Source: an uncultured Clostridia bacterium (lineage in GTDB: Bacteria; Bacillota; Clostridia; Oscillospirales; Ruminococcaceae). From it: 64,000 nt of DNA. Position 1 is the first letter of the stretch. Each line of letters opens with the position of its first letter. This document shows, piece by piece, positions 39,825 through 47,455 of the stretch. The notes beneath the pieces are model-generated. The model searched no databases. It saw nothing but the letters and a program-made list of their open reading frames with translations, and was not told the DNA's origin. The position numbers and the translations under genes were made by a program. The DNA lies in NCBI GenBank assembly GCA_947383835.1, contig CANDEV010000007.1, positions 91,226 through 155,225 of the forward strand. Direction: 5' to 3'.

Positions 39825-40541
39825 ATGAAGATTAAAAAGATCGTAGCTGCAATCGCAGCTGCTGCTATGGCTGTTTCCATGGTGGCTGTAAACGCATTCG
39901 CTGCAACCGTTACACTTGACAACGAGTACAAGGGCGGCTGGGCTGCAACAAGCGGCATTCCCAAGAGTGAGTTCGAGGCTATCGGCGGCGACGTTAAGGT
40001 AGTTTTCACTATCGAGGCTAAGGAACCCCTCGTTGGCGAACACAACCACCTGCTTAAGCCTATGAATATGTGCGTAAACTGGGACGCTATCACATCAAGC
40101 CTCAAGAGCGACACAGCTATTGCTAAGGGCGACGGCTTTATAGTTATTGCTGACGGTCAGACAACTCTTGAATTAGTTATTCCTGAGTCTGTATGGACTG
40201 AATTTAAGGGCTATGGCTGGGATACAGGCGAGGAGGACACAGCTTCCGCAGGTCTCTACTTCCAGGCTAATGATGTTATTGTTAAGTCCGCAGAGCTTTC
40301 CGCTGCTGATGCTGCACAGGCTGACCTCATGATAATTGAAGAGGCTGACGCTAAGAGCGTTATGGACGGCACACTTACACGTGACGCTGCTCCCGCTCCC
40401 GCAGCACCCGCTGACGACGCTCCTGCTGCTGATACAGCTCCTACAACTACTGCTGCTACAGGCAACGTTCCCGCTGCTGTTATGGTTTCAGTAATGGCTG
40501 TTGCAGGCGCTGCTGCTGTTGCAACAAAGAAAAGAAAGTAA
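39825..40541 (+). CDS. Secreted protein with TGN-type tail (family member 5)
   Basis: 238 residues. Signal 'MKIKKIVAAIAAAAMAVSMV' ending 'NAFA'. The domain parallels member 4 segment by segment: 'VTLDNEYKGGWAATSGIPKS', 'GDVKVVFTIEAK', 'HLLKPMNMCVNWDAITSSL', 'TLELVIPESVWTEF' and 'YFQANDVIVKSAEL'. This is a beta-sandwich pattern compatible with glycan binding. Short Ala/Pro/Asp linker, then 'TTAATGNVPAAVMVSVMAVA' and 'KKRK', nearly identical at DNA level to member 2. ATG 39825 behind GGAGG, with own promoter and terminator. Confidence 0.82.
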   Translation: MKIKKIVAAIAAAAMAVSMVAVNAFAATVTLDNEYKGGWAATSGIPKSEFEAIGGDVKVVFTIEAKEPLVGEHNHLLKPMNMCVNWDAITSSLKSDTAIAKGDGFIVIADGQTTLELVIPESVWTEFKGYGWDTGEEDTASAGLYFQANDVIVKSAELSAADAAQADLMIIEEADAKSVMDGTLTRDAAPAPAAPADDAPAADTAPTTTAATGNVPAAVMVSVMAVAGAAAVATKKRK

Positions 40542-40561
40542 GCAAATAATTGCTTAACTTT

Positions 40562-40599
40562 AAACTCCTGCCTCAATATAGGGCAGGAGTTTGTTTTTC
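40562..40599 (+). terminator. Terminator after TGN-tail gene 5
   Basis: AAACTCCTGCC (40562-40572) with GGCAGGAGTTT (40582-40592), followed by GTTTTTC. Confidence 0.9.
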
Positions 40600-40602
40600 T
40601 TG

Positions 40603-40631
40603 TAGGGCGGGAGCAAGCCCCCGCCCTACAA
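40603..40631. repeat. R6 REP-like palindrome
   Basis: TAGGGCGGGAGcaaGCCCCCGCCCTA, the most regular R6 copy, between two terminators. Confidence 0.55.
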
Positions 40632-40644
40632 ATATATGTTGTGG

Positions 40645-40671
40645 TAAAAAAAACGCCCCCTTTGAGGGGGC
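40645..40671 (-). terminator. Terminator of the Nudix gene
   Basis: GCCCCC/GGGGGC with loop TTTGA. On the minus strand it is followed by GTTTTTTTT. It lies about 65 bases past the Nudix stop. Confidence 0.85.
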
Positions 40672-40736
40672 AAAAATAAAGCAAAAAATTGTCGTATGCA
40701 ACATTGGGGGTGACACTCGCCGCGGGGCGTTCCCCG

Positions 40737-41150
40737 TTAGCCGGCGGATTTTATGGCTTTTTTTGCCTTGTTGACAATAGATTTATCGTTCTCATAGGTG
40801 AGGACTGTGGTGGCGTGACCTATGTCCACCCACTTGATCTCGGCGATCTCCTCCTCCTGCGGGGTAAAATCGTAATTTTTCGCCTTGGCAATAAAGTACA
40901 CAACAATTTTCTGCGTGTCCTTCCGCGGGAAGTACTGGACGGTCTCTCTGAACGTGGGGTCGATTATCACGTTCACGCCTGTTTCCTCCATGATCTCGCG
41001 GCGGGCGGTCTCCACTTCGGTTTCGCCCTCCTCAACGTGACCCTTGGGAAACGACCAGTGACCGCTGTTGACGTGCTTTATGAGAAGTATCTCAATGTTT
41101 CCGTGGTGCTTTCGGTAAACGATCGCGCCGCAGGACTTTTCATGGGTCAT
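40737..41150 (-). CDS. Nudix hydrolase (diadenosine polyphosphate hydrolase type)
   Basis: 137 residues. The Nudix box is complete: 'GHVEEGETEVETARREIMEE' followed by TG, with the metal-binding REIMEE core. It begins 'MTHEKSCGAIVYRKHHGNIE' and contains 'IKHVNSGHWSFPKGH', the pattern of small asymmetric Ap4A/Ap5A-type or (d)NTP-cleaning enzymes. Substrate cannot be fixed from sequence. ATG 41150 is preferred, with GAAAGG upstream; 12 further upstream codons are open but lack homology. Single gene between terminators. Confidence 0.9.
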   Translation of the reverse strand: MTHEKSCGAIVYRKHHGNIEILLIKHVNSGHWSFPKGHVEEGETEVETARREIMEETGVNVIIDPTFRETVQYFPRKDTQKIVVYFIAKAKNYDFTPQEEEIAEIKWVDIGHATTVLTYENDKSIVNKAKKAIKSAG

Positions 41151-41229
41151 ATGTACCTTTCCTTTCCGAGTATAAATAAATATCATTATTATTATACCAC
41201 AAAAAATCCTGTTTGTCTCGTTTTTTTCA

Positions 41230-41259
41230 AAAAAAATTGGACGCTAATTTTTAGCGTCC
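41230..41259 (-). terminator. Terminator of the membrane protein gene at 41338
   Basis: GGACGCTAA/TTAGCGTCC (41239-41259). On the minus strand AATTTTTTTTG follows. It lies just beyond R1 copy d. Confidence 0.85.
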
Positions 41260-41268
41260 GATTTTTTA

Positions 41269-41361
41269 TACTAAAGCCATATAAAATAATTCCTTTTGCA
41301 GAGGTAGGGGAGACACGTCCCCCTGCATATACGGTTATTATTTTGTTGGATTGCTGTAATA
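41269..41361. repeat. R1 repeat copy d (93 bp, overlaps a gene end)
   Basis: Left end TACTAAAGCC, then AAAATAATTCC and GAGGTAGGGG; right end GGATTGCTGTAATA preceded by CGGTTATTATTTTGT. The centre is shorter than in copy a. Its right 24 bases lie inside the minus-strand gene that ends at 41338 and supply that gene's last codons and stop. Confidence 0.72.
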
Positions 41362-42336
41362 TGCAAGCAGCGGTCTGTAAAATCTTGCCGAAGCCGCAGC
41401 AGTCGTTGTGACGTCTGTATCCTCTGTACCGCCGCTTTCGTCAATTTCTGTGCTTGTATCCTTTTCCTTGACTTCAAGGAGCTTTTCCGAGACGATTTTT
41501 GTGATTCTGTCAATAAGATCGAATATGGGGTAGTCAAATTCAAAATAGGTGTGCTTCCACACGTCGTCGGTAAGCTTATAGGTCATCTCGCCTGTTGGGG
41601 TCTCTTCAAGAAAGTCGTTTTCGTCAAAGTACTCCTCGCCGTTGATGTACAGCTTGTCGCCCTCCCAATGCACGTCGTACCTTAACGCATCGTCGCGGTT
41701 TTCCTTTATAGCTTGCTTTACAAGCTTTTTTATAGATGTACGCAGGACTATAAAATCCAGATCTTTGTCAAGCTTATTGGGTTCAACGTAAACGTCCACC
41801 TTTCCGGAGGATTTGTTCTGCACGTCCAGAACATAGCAGCGGAAATTCTCGGAGGGTGAAATGATCCCTCCCGGCGCGGAAAGCAGTGTGTCCACCGTAG
41901 TTACCCTGAAAACGTTCATAATAAGAAAGAACGCAATTCCGCCCAGAACGTACAAAAGCAGGAAAATAGTGCCGAAAATGGTTTTCATGGTGTCGTTCAT
42001 TTTGCAGCAGAAAAAGCCGAACAGCGTGACTATCGCCGCAGGGACGATAAGAGGCCAGTTGCCCCAGTCCAGCAAAAGGGTTGGGAAAAACACCAGCATA
42101 TTCACAAGACTTATTATACAGGTTATGAACGAGCGGCGGGTGTAGAAAAACAGCAGTCCCGCCAAAATTGATATAACGGTGTAGATTATGGCGAATTTGG
42201 TTTTGTCAACGTATGTTATGTCGTAGAAGAACACTGCGTATGCAAAATAGCACAGCACCAGCGTGTATGCCGCGCAAAGACAGCTTACGACAAGAATAAA
42301 CCACTTGTTGGTAAGGATTTTTTTGATAGTTTCCAT
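41338..42336 (-). CDS. Multi-pass membrane protein with soluble C-terminal domain, function unknown
   Basis: 332 residues. Five or six hydrophobic segments fill the first 165 residues ('WFILVVSCLCAAYTLVLCYF', 'FAIIYTVISILAGLLFFY', 'PLIVPAAIVTLFGFFCC', 'IFGTIFLLLYVLGGIAFFLI'). A soluble domain follows ('SENFRCYVLDVQNKSSGKVD', 'YDVHWEGDKLYINGEEYFDE') and an acidic Glu/Thr-rich tail. Clostridial proteins of this layout are often annotated hypothetical; I see no catalytic motif. The last seven residues 'YYSNPTK' are encoded by R1 copy d, so the original C terminus was probably replaced. ATG 42336; an upstream in-frame extension lacks a ribosome site. Confidence 0.75.
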   Translation of the reverse strand: METIKKILTNKWFILVVSCLCAAYTLVLCYFAYAVFFYDITYVDKTKFAIIYTVISILAGLLFFYTRRSFITCIISLVNMLVFFPTLLLDWGNWPLIVPAAIVTLFGFFCCKMNDTMKTIFGTIFLLLYVLGGIAFFLIMNVFRVTTVDTLLSAPGGIISPSENFRCYVLDVQNKSSGKVDVYVEPNKLDKDLDFIVLRTSIKKLVKQAIKENRDDALRYDVHWEGDKLYINGEEYFDENDFLEETPTGEMTYKLTDDVWKHTYFEFDYPIFDLIDRITKIVSEKLLEVKEKDTSTEIDESGGTEDTDVTTTAAASARFYRPLLAYYSNPTK

Positions 42337-42382
42337 ATTTTGAAAGCTCCCAAGTAATAATAATGGTATTGCTGATATATAT

Positions 42383-42411
42383 ATAATACACCAAATCGCG
42401 GCAAAAATCAA
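42383..42411 (-). promoter_or_regulatory. Promoter of the membrane protein gene
   Basis: Minus-strand TTGATT (42406-42411), 17 bases, TATTAT (42383-42388), about 45 bases upstream of the start. Confidence 0.6.
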
Positions 42412-42437
42412 TTACAATTCGGTTACAAATTAAATAC

Positions 42438-42469
42438 AAAACGGTAACGCCGCAAAACGTTACCGTTTT
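42438..42469 (-). terminator. Terminator of the CBM-like membrane-anchored protein gene
   Basis: AAAACGGTAACG/CGTTACCGTTTT around an 8-base loop, 24 bases past the stop on the minus strand. Confidence 0.75.
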
Positions 42470-42492
42470 GAAAATGTTTAAAATAAATGCCC

Positions 42493-43224
42493 TCAGGCAA
42501 ATTTTTTGATGACAGAGGACACAATAAGTCCGATACCGCCGACAATGGCAAGGATAAGTACTACCAAAACAATAGTGAGAACGATATTTGTACCTGTGGA
42601 GACAGTCTCCGTTGAGGATACGGTTTTCGCCTTATAGTCGCCGACGTTGGCAATAATTGTTCCGTCGGAGGTCGTCACTGAAAAATCGTCGATGTAAACT
42701 ATCTCTCCCGAATATGCGCCGAAGGTGGGGATAGTAAAGCCTGCTCTTGGATTTTCCGCGTTTTCGGGAACGGTAAGGGTAACGTCCGTCCATGTCTTGG
42801 AATTGATGTCAATTACAGGCGTTTCGAGCCATATCATGCCGTCGCAGAAAAGGCTGAAAGCCTCAATGTTATCCGCAGCGCTCTCATTGAGCAGTACGCT
42901 CATTGAGATAGTGCAGCCGCCGAAATCCCTCAAGCCTAAGGTCTCTGCGGAAATATACGCTCCGCCGTAGGTATCGGAAATCTCTCCAGTAACGTTTTCT
43001 GAAACGGCAATGCAGCCCTCTCCGTTTTTGGAGTTTGATGTTATCTGCTTAAAGGAGAAGCCTGTTTCGGCTGTGGAGCCGTAGGTCTGCCAGTCCGCAA
43101 GCTTGTCGGCTGTATCAAAGCAGTAGGCAGCCTGACCGTCCTCCAGCGCAAGAGCGGTAAACGATGAACAGGTCAGAATGGCAGCCGCTGCCGTGACTGC
43201 TGCAAGAATTTTCTTTAATTTCAT
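42493..43224 (-). CDS. Secreted CBM-like protein with C-terminal membrane anchor
   Basis: 243 residues from ATG 43224 (AAAGGA upstream). The signal peptide 'MKLKKILAAVTAAAAILTCS' closely resembles those of the TGN-tail proteins. The mature domain (about 28-190) looks like a jelly-roll carbohydrate-binding module: 'YCFDTADKLADWQTYG', 'TISMSVLLNESAADNI', 'WTDVTLTVPENAENPRAGF', 'IVYIDDFSVTTSDGT'. The protein ends in one long hydrophobic helix ('IVLTIVLVVLILAIVGGIGL') and 'IKKFA' without a TGN motif, so it should be a simple membrane protein facing outside. Own promoter and terminator. Confidence 0.8.
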   Translation of the reverse strand: MKLKKILAAVTAAAAILTCSSFTALALEDGQAAYCFDTADKLADWQTYGSTAETGFSFKQITSNSKNGEGCIAVSENVTGEISDTYGGAYISAETLGLRDFGGCTISMSVLLNESAADNIEAFSLFCDGMIWLETPVIDINSKTWTDVTLTVPENAENPRAGFTIPTFGAYSGEIVYIDDFSVTTSDGTIIANVGDYKAKTVSSTETVSTGTNIVLTIVLVVLILAIVGGIGLIVSSVIKKFA

Positions 43225-43287
43225 TTTGGATCGTTCCTTTCTTTCTTTTGTTCTATTGATAAAAAATGTACTAATATCCATATTAAT

Positions 43288-43316
43288 ATTTTATTATATT
43301 TTTGCGGGTTTGTCAA
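43288..43316 (-). promoter_or_regulatory. Promoter of the CBM-like protein gene
   Basis: Minus-strand TTGACA (43311-43316), 17 bases, TAAAAT (43288-43293). Confidence 0.7.
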
Positions 43317-43344
43317 TGGTTTTGGTATAATTTTTTAATATGCG

Positions 43345-43376
43345 AAAACCTCCCCGATTGCAGTCGGGGAGGTTTT
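43345..43376 (-). terminator. Terminator of the EF-G-like gene
   Basis: AAAACCTCCCCGA/TCGGGGAGGTTTT with a 6-base loop, 45 bases past the stop. Its flanks could serve both strands, but only the minus strand has a gene leading into it. Confidence 0.85.
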
Positions 43377-43421
43377 ACTTTAATATTATTTTCGTTAATA
43401 CTTTTTTATTCGCAAAAGCAC

Positions 43422-45509
43422 TTATTCCCCGTTGTCAACGCTTAAAATCACTTCGCTGACAAGGTTGCCTGGGAGCTGCTCGTACCTTAAATGCTCCAGA
43501 ATGAAGCTGCCGTTGCCTCTTGTGATCTGACGGAGCTGTGTTGTAAAGCTCTGCATCTCACGCATGGGGACTTCCGCTTCGATTACGGTAACGCCCTTTT
43601 TCCTGCTGTCGGGGTTCATGCCGATAACTCTGCCGCGGCGCTTGTTAAGGTCGCCCATGATGTCTCCCGTATTTTCATCGGGAGCGGTAACAACAAGCTT
43701 TCCGATAGGTTCGAGAATAGTTGGGTCGGCTTGCTTCAAGCCCTCCTTAAAGGCAATGCCTGCCGCTGTTTTGAACGCCATTTCGGAGCTGTCTACAGGG
43801 TGGTAGGAGCCGTCCACGAGAACAGCTTTAAGTCCCGTTACGGGGCAGCCCGCGAGGACGCCTTTCTTCATGCAGTCCTGCAAGCCCTTTTCAACGGCGG
43901 GGAAGAAGTTTTTGGGTACTGCTCCGCCGAATACCTTTTCTTCAAATACAAGGTCGTCCGAGAGGCACGGCTCAAATTCGATCCATACGTGACCGTACTG
44001 ACCGTGACCGCCGCTCTGCTTCTTGTGCTTGCCCTCCACCTTTACCTTTTTGCGTATGGTCTCTCTGTATGCGATCTTCGGTTCTTTAAGGACAACGTCC
44101 GCGCCGAATTTTGCTTTCAGCTTTGATACGGCAGCTTCAAGGTGCTGCTCGCCAAGACCTGCCAAAACTTGCTCCTTGGTAAATTCGTCAAGACCGTAGG
44201 AGAGAGTTTTGTCCTCCTCGCAGAGACGCTGGATACCTGCGCTTATCTTGCTTTCGTCGCCCTGTGTTTTTGCGGAAACCGCCATTCTGTAGCATGGCTT
44301 GGGGAATTCTATTGCGGGGAATTTTATCTTGCGCTCCGCCTCGCAGATAGTATCGGAGGTCGCCGCGCCGATCTTTACAGCAACAACAATGTCTCCCGCA
44401 TAAGCTTCTGTAACTTCGGTCTGCTTCTTGCCGCAGAGGGAGTAAAGCTTGCCTATCTTTTCTGCGCTGTCAGAGGTTGAATTTGTGTACTCCGTATTTG
44501 CTTTCAAAACGCCGCTGATTACCTTTATAAAAGACATTTTTCCAACAAAGGGGTCGGCGATAGTCTTGAACACGAATGCCGAAAGGGGAGCTTTTTCATC
44601 GTATGCGATCTCAACAGGTTCGCCGCCTGCGTCCTCCGCAAGCGCGGGTTTGTTGTCGCAGGGCGCGGGGAGAAGCAATTCTATTTCTTTAAGGAGCATA
44701 TCGATTCCCGCTGTTGTGGTCGAAGCGCAGCATACAACGGGAGTGATTATACCCTCGTTCATGCCCTTGTGGATACCGTGTACAAGCTCCTTCTGGGTGA
44801 AAGGCTCGCCCTCAAAGAATTTGTCCATAAGCTCGTCGTCCGTTTCGGCAACGGCTTCGGAGAACGCCTCAACGAGACCGTCCATGCGGTACTCCATTTT
44901 CTCGGAAATCTCGGCGGTGGGCATATCAGTCTCAACGGCGTTACCCTTGTCGTCGTAGGTGTAGGCTTTCATTTCGATAAGATTTACAAAGGAAACTACC
45001 TTTCGGTCCTGAATAACAGGTACAACAACGGGGCAGACCGTGGGACCGAATTTTGTTTTAAGGTCGGTGAGTACGTTATAGAAGTTAGCGTCGGGGTCGT
45101 CAACCTTTGTAACAACGAACATGGTAGGCTTGCCAAGCTCGGAAGCAAGCTCGTAGGCTTTTTCTGTACCCACCTTAACGCCGGATTTTGCGGATACGGC
45201 TATCATTACCGTACCTGCGGCGGTTATGCCCTCGTGCATACCGCCCGCAAAGTCAAAAAGACCGGGAGTGTCCAGAAGATTTACTTTTATATCGTTATAG
45301 GAAAAGGACGCGAGAGCCGTGCTCAATGAGGCTTTGCGCTTTATTTCCTCGGGGTCGAAGTCGCAGACTGTGTTTCCGTCGGCAGTCTTTCCCAGACGGT
45401 CTGTTGCACCCGCCTTAAAAAGCAGTGCTTCTGCCAAAGAGGTTTTGCCCGATCCCGCGTGACCGGCTATTGCAATGTTTTTGATAGTTTCAGCTCCGTA
45501 ATGGTTCAT
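43422..45509 (-). CDS. Elongation factor G-like GTPase (FusA2-type paralogue)
   Basis: 695 residues with all five EF-G domains in order. The G1 motif is 'GHAGSGKT' (residues 16-23), not the GHVDHGKT or GHIDAGKT of true EF-G. 'DTPG' and 'VTKVDD' give G3 and G4, the latter with Thr in place of the usual Asn. Late domains are recognisable in 'KQSGGHGQYGHVWIEFEPC' and 'EVPMREMQSFTTQLRQITRG'. The str operon copy of fusA is not in the window, so this is likely a second, divergent member whose role (translocation back-up, stress or ribosome release) is unknown in most clostridia. ATG 45509 behind AAAGGAG; monocistronic. Confidence 0.9.
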   Translation of the reverse strand: MNHYGAETIKNIAIAGHAGSGKTSLAEALLFKAGATDRLGKTADGNTVCDFDPEEIKRKASLSTALASFSYNDIKVNLLDTPGLFDFAGGMHEGITAAGTVMIAVSAKSGVKVGTEKAYELASELGKPTMFVVTKVDDPDANFYNVLTDLKTKFGPTVCPVVVPVIQDRKVVSFVNLIEMKAYTYDDKGNAVETDMPTAEISEKMEYRMDGLVEAFSEAVAETDDELMDKFFEGEPFTQKELVHGIHKGMNEGIITPVVCCASTTTAGIDMLLKEIELLLPAPCDNKPALAEDAGGEPVEIAYDEKAPLSAFVFKTIADPFVGKMSFIKVISGVLKANTEYTNSTSDSAEKIGKLYSLCGKKQTEVTEAYAGDIVVAVKIGAATSDTICEAERKIKFPAIEFPKPCYRMAVSAKTQGDESKISAGIQRLCEEDKTLSYGLDEFTKEQVLAGLGEQHLEAAVSKLKAKFGADVVLKEPKIAYRETIRKKVKVEGKHKKQSGGHGQYGHVWIEFEPCLSDDLVFEEKVFGGAVPKNFFPAVEKGLQDCMKKGVLAGCPVTGLKAVLVDGSYHPVDSSEMAFKTAAGIAFKEGLKQADPTILEPIGKLVVTAPDENTGDIMGDLNKRRGRVIGMNPDSRKKGVTVIEAEVPMREMQSFTTQLRQITRGNGSFILEHLRYEQLPGNLVSEVILSVDNGE

Positions 45510-45609
45510 ATGCTTTGGACTCCTTTTTTAGAAATTTATTATAGTTAGAGGATAGATAACGCTTTGATCAACAAGTCGTTGTTCTCCGATTTAACTAAAT
45601 ATTATTGTT

Positions 45610-45638
45610 ATTATAACGCATTTATGTATAAATTGCAA
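45610..45638 (-). promoter_or_regulatory. Promoter of the EF-G-like gene
   Basis: Minus-strand TTGCAA (45633-45638), 17 bases, perfect TATAAT (45610-45615), about 100 bases before the start. Confidence 0.7.
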
Positions 45639-45895
45639 TGGATAAAAGACAAATTCAACAAACTACATTATAAAATGTCAAAATTATTGTGCATGTTCTA
45701 CAACAGGGATTACAGAAAAAGGCAAAAACTTTTTCCGAAAAGTTTTTTGGCGGCGGAAATAGGTTACAAAACGATTACAATTTGGAAACAAAGCGGTTAC
45801 AGCCGAAAGAGCAAAACCCGAAAAGTCCCGCAAATACGCCAAAAAATCGGATTTTTGCGGGGAAAAATTCATAATATTTGGCTTAAAGCTCCGCC

Positions 45896-45924
45896 TTGAC
45901 TTTTTTGATAAAATGTTGTATAAT
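45896..45924 (+). promoter_or_regulatory. Promoter of the CorC-like and transglutaminase gene cluster
   Basis: TTGACT (45896-45901), 17 bases, perfect TATAAT (45919-45924). The 145-base leader that follows has three TGCATAAAAA repeats and a GGTAC/GTACC stem within GCCC/GGGC. Between 45639 and 45895 I see only AT-rich DNA with GGTTACAAA-like motifs. Confidence 0.75.
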
Positions 45925-46069
45925 TTTTAATGTGTCAGTTTGTGCATAAAAAAGTTTTATTGCATAAAAATTTTGCATAAAAAATTTTGCCCATAGGACG
46001 AAAAGGTACGCGCTTTGCCGAAGTACCGCGCCGAACGGGCGGGATATATCGAAAGGAAACCGATTATTT

Positions 46070-47455
46070 ATGGATACTGACGGGCAGAGCGGTTTAATTA
46101 TCGTTTTGGCGGCAGCTTTGGTCAAGGCGTTTTTTACAGTCTGCGAGACGGCTGTGACGGAGATAGGAGACAAAAAGCTGAAGGGCAGCGAAAAGACAAG
46201 ACGCGGGACGATACTTCTTGAGCTTCTTGAAAAGCCTTCGAGGCTTGTGACAACGTTTTCGGTGACGAGAATGCTGACGGCGGCGGTGATATCATACGGC
46301 GCGGCGTTTTCGTTTATTGCGCCGCTTAAAAGGGCTTTGAGCGGTCTTCCCAATATTGGGGACGGCTTGGCGGGAGTCCTTGCGACGGTGATCGTGCTTT
46401 TGTGTACGGTGCTTATGCTGACGGTGCTTTGCGACGGGCTGCCGAAAAAGATAGCGTCGGGAGGGAGCAGGCGGCTTGCGTGCTTCTGCGCGCCGTTTGT
46501 TAAATATCTTGTGATCATCCTTACGCCGCTTACTGCGCTTTCGGCGCTGCTGATAAGGCTGCTGGCGAAGATCTTTGTTCCGGGCGGCGGCGACAAAAAG
46601 GACGTTGTCACAGAGGAAGAAATTCTGATGATGGTGGACGCGGGCAGCGAGACAGGCGTTGTGGAGCAGTCCCAAAGGGAAATGATAAACAACGTTTTCG
46701 ATTTCGACGACAGGCTCGTTTCCGAGATAATGACCCACAGGACGGATGTTACTGCGGTAAGGAACACGGCGAAAATTTCCGAGATAGTCAATGCGGCTAT
46801 CGAGAGCGGGTTTTCCCGAATACCCGTTTATGAGGACAGCATAGATCACATCGTGGGAATAATCTGCGTTAAGGATCTGCTGTGCTTTGTAGGCTCGGAG
46901 GCTGCGGAGAGCGCAGAGGCGGCAAGCTTTGTGCGGGACATAATATACCTCCCCGAATCCGTACCCTGCGGGGAGGCGTTCAAGCGCCTTACGGAAGGGA
47001 AAATGCAGATGGCTGCGGTCATTGACGAGTACGGCGGAACTGCGGGTATAGTTACAATGGAGGATATTGTTGAGACCATTGTGGGAAATATTCAGGACGA
47101 ATACGACGACGAGGAAGAGACTATCGTTAAAATATCTGAGGACACATACACAATAGCCGGAACTGCCGATCCGGAGGAGGTCTTTGAGAAGCTTGGGATA
47201 CCGCTCCCCGAAAAATCGGAGGAGAACGGAGAGGACAGCGACGGCAAGCCTTTTGACGACCTTGACGATTTCGATACTATGAGCGGCTTTATTGTTGAGC
47301 TTCTCGGACGTATACCCGAGGAAAACGAAAATCCCTCGGTGGAATACGGGAACTGGGCTTTTACCGTGCTTGTCACGGAGGATAAATGTATATCAAAAAT
47401 CAAAGCAACGATCACAAACCAAAATAACGATGAAAAAGGAGAGCAAACAAAATGA
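46070..47455 (+). CDS. CNNM/CorC-family membrane protein (DUF21 plus CBS pair plus CorC_HlyC domain)
   Basis: 461 residues. The DUF21/CNNM membrane domain spans residues 1-180. The CBS pair follows: 'FDFDDRLVSEIMTHRTDVTA', 'ESGFSRIPVYEDSIDHIVGI' and 'MQMAAVIDEYGGTAGIVTME', where the DEYGG block is diagnostic. A CorC_HlyC C-terminal domain ends the chain. Family members export Mg2+ or Co2+ or influence divalent metal balance; the old name hemolysin C is misleading. First gene after a strong promoter. The last codon overlaps the first transglutaminase gene by four bases (ATGA), implying coupled translation. Confidence 0.92.
   Translation: MDTDGQSGLIIVLAAALVKAFFTVCETAVTEIGDKKLKGSEKTRRGTILLELLEKPSRLVTTFSVTRMLTAAVISYGAAFSFIAPLKRALSGLPNIGDGLAGVLATVIVLLCTVLMLTVLCDGLPKKIASGGSRRLACFCAPFVKYLVIILTPLTALSALLIRLLAKIFVPGGGDKKDVVTEEEILMMVDAGSETGVVEQSQREMINNVFDFDDRLVSEIMTHRTDVTAVRNTAKISEIVNAAIESGFSRIPVYEDSIDHIVGIICVKDLLCFVGSEAAESAEAASFVRDIIYLPESVPCGEAFKRLTEGKMQMAAVIDEYGGTAGIVTMEDIVETIVGNIQDEYDDEEETIVKISEDTYTIAGTADPEEVFEKLGIPLPEKSEENGEDSDGKPFDDLDDFDTMSGFIVELLGRIPEENENPSVEYGNWAFTVLVTEDKCISKIKATITNQNNDEKGEQTK

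Noticed and set aside
36206..40541. Canonical LPxTG sortase signals in the tandem secreted proteins
   Set aside because: Leu-Pro is missing in all five tails; only x-T-G-N is common, so a standard assignment would overstate the evidence.
45564..45899. A 111-codon plus-strand frame upstream of the CorC-like gene
   Set aside because: Lys/Tyr-rich translation of AT-rich intergenic DNA, no ribosome site, and it overlaps the promoters at 45610 and 45896.
45925..46069. M-box (Mg2+) riboswitch before the CorC-like gene
   Set aside because: The leader is short and its stems and conserved bases do not match that class; kept only as an unassigned leader.
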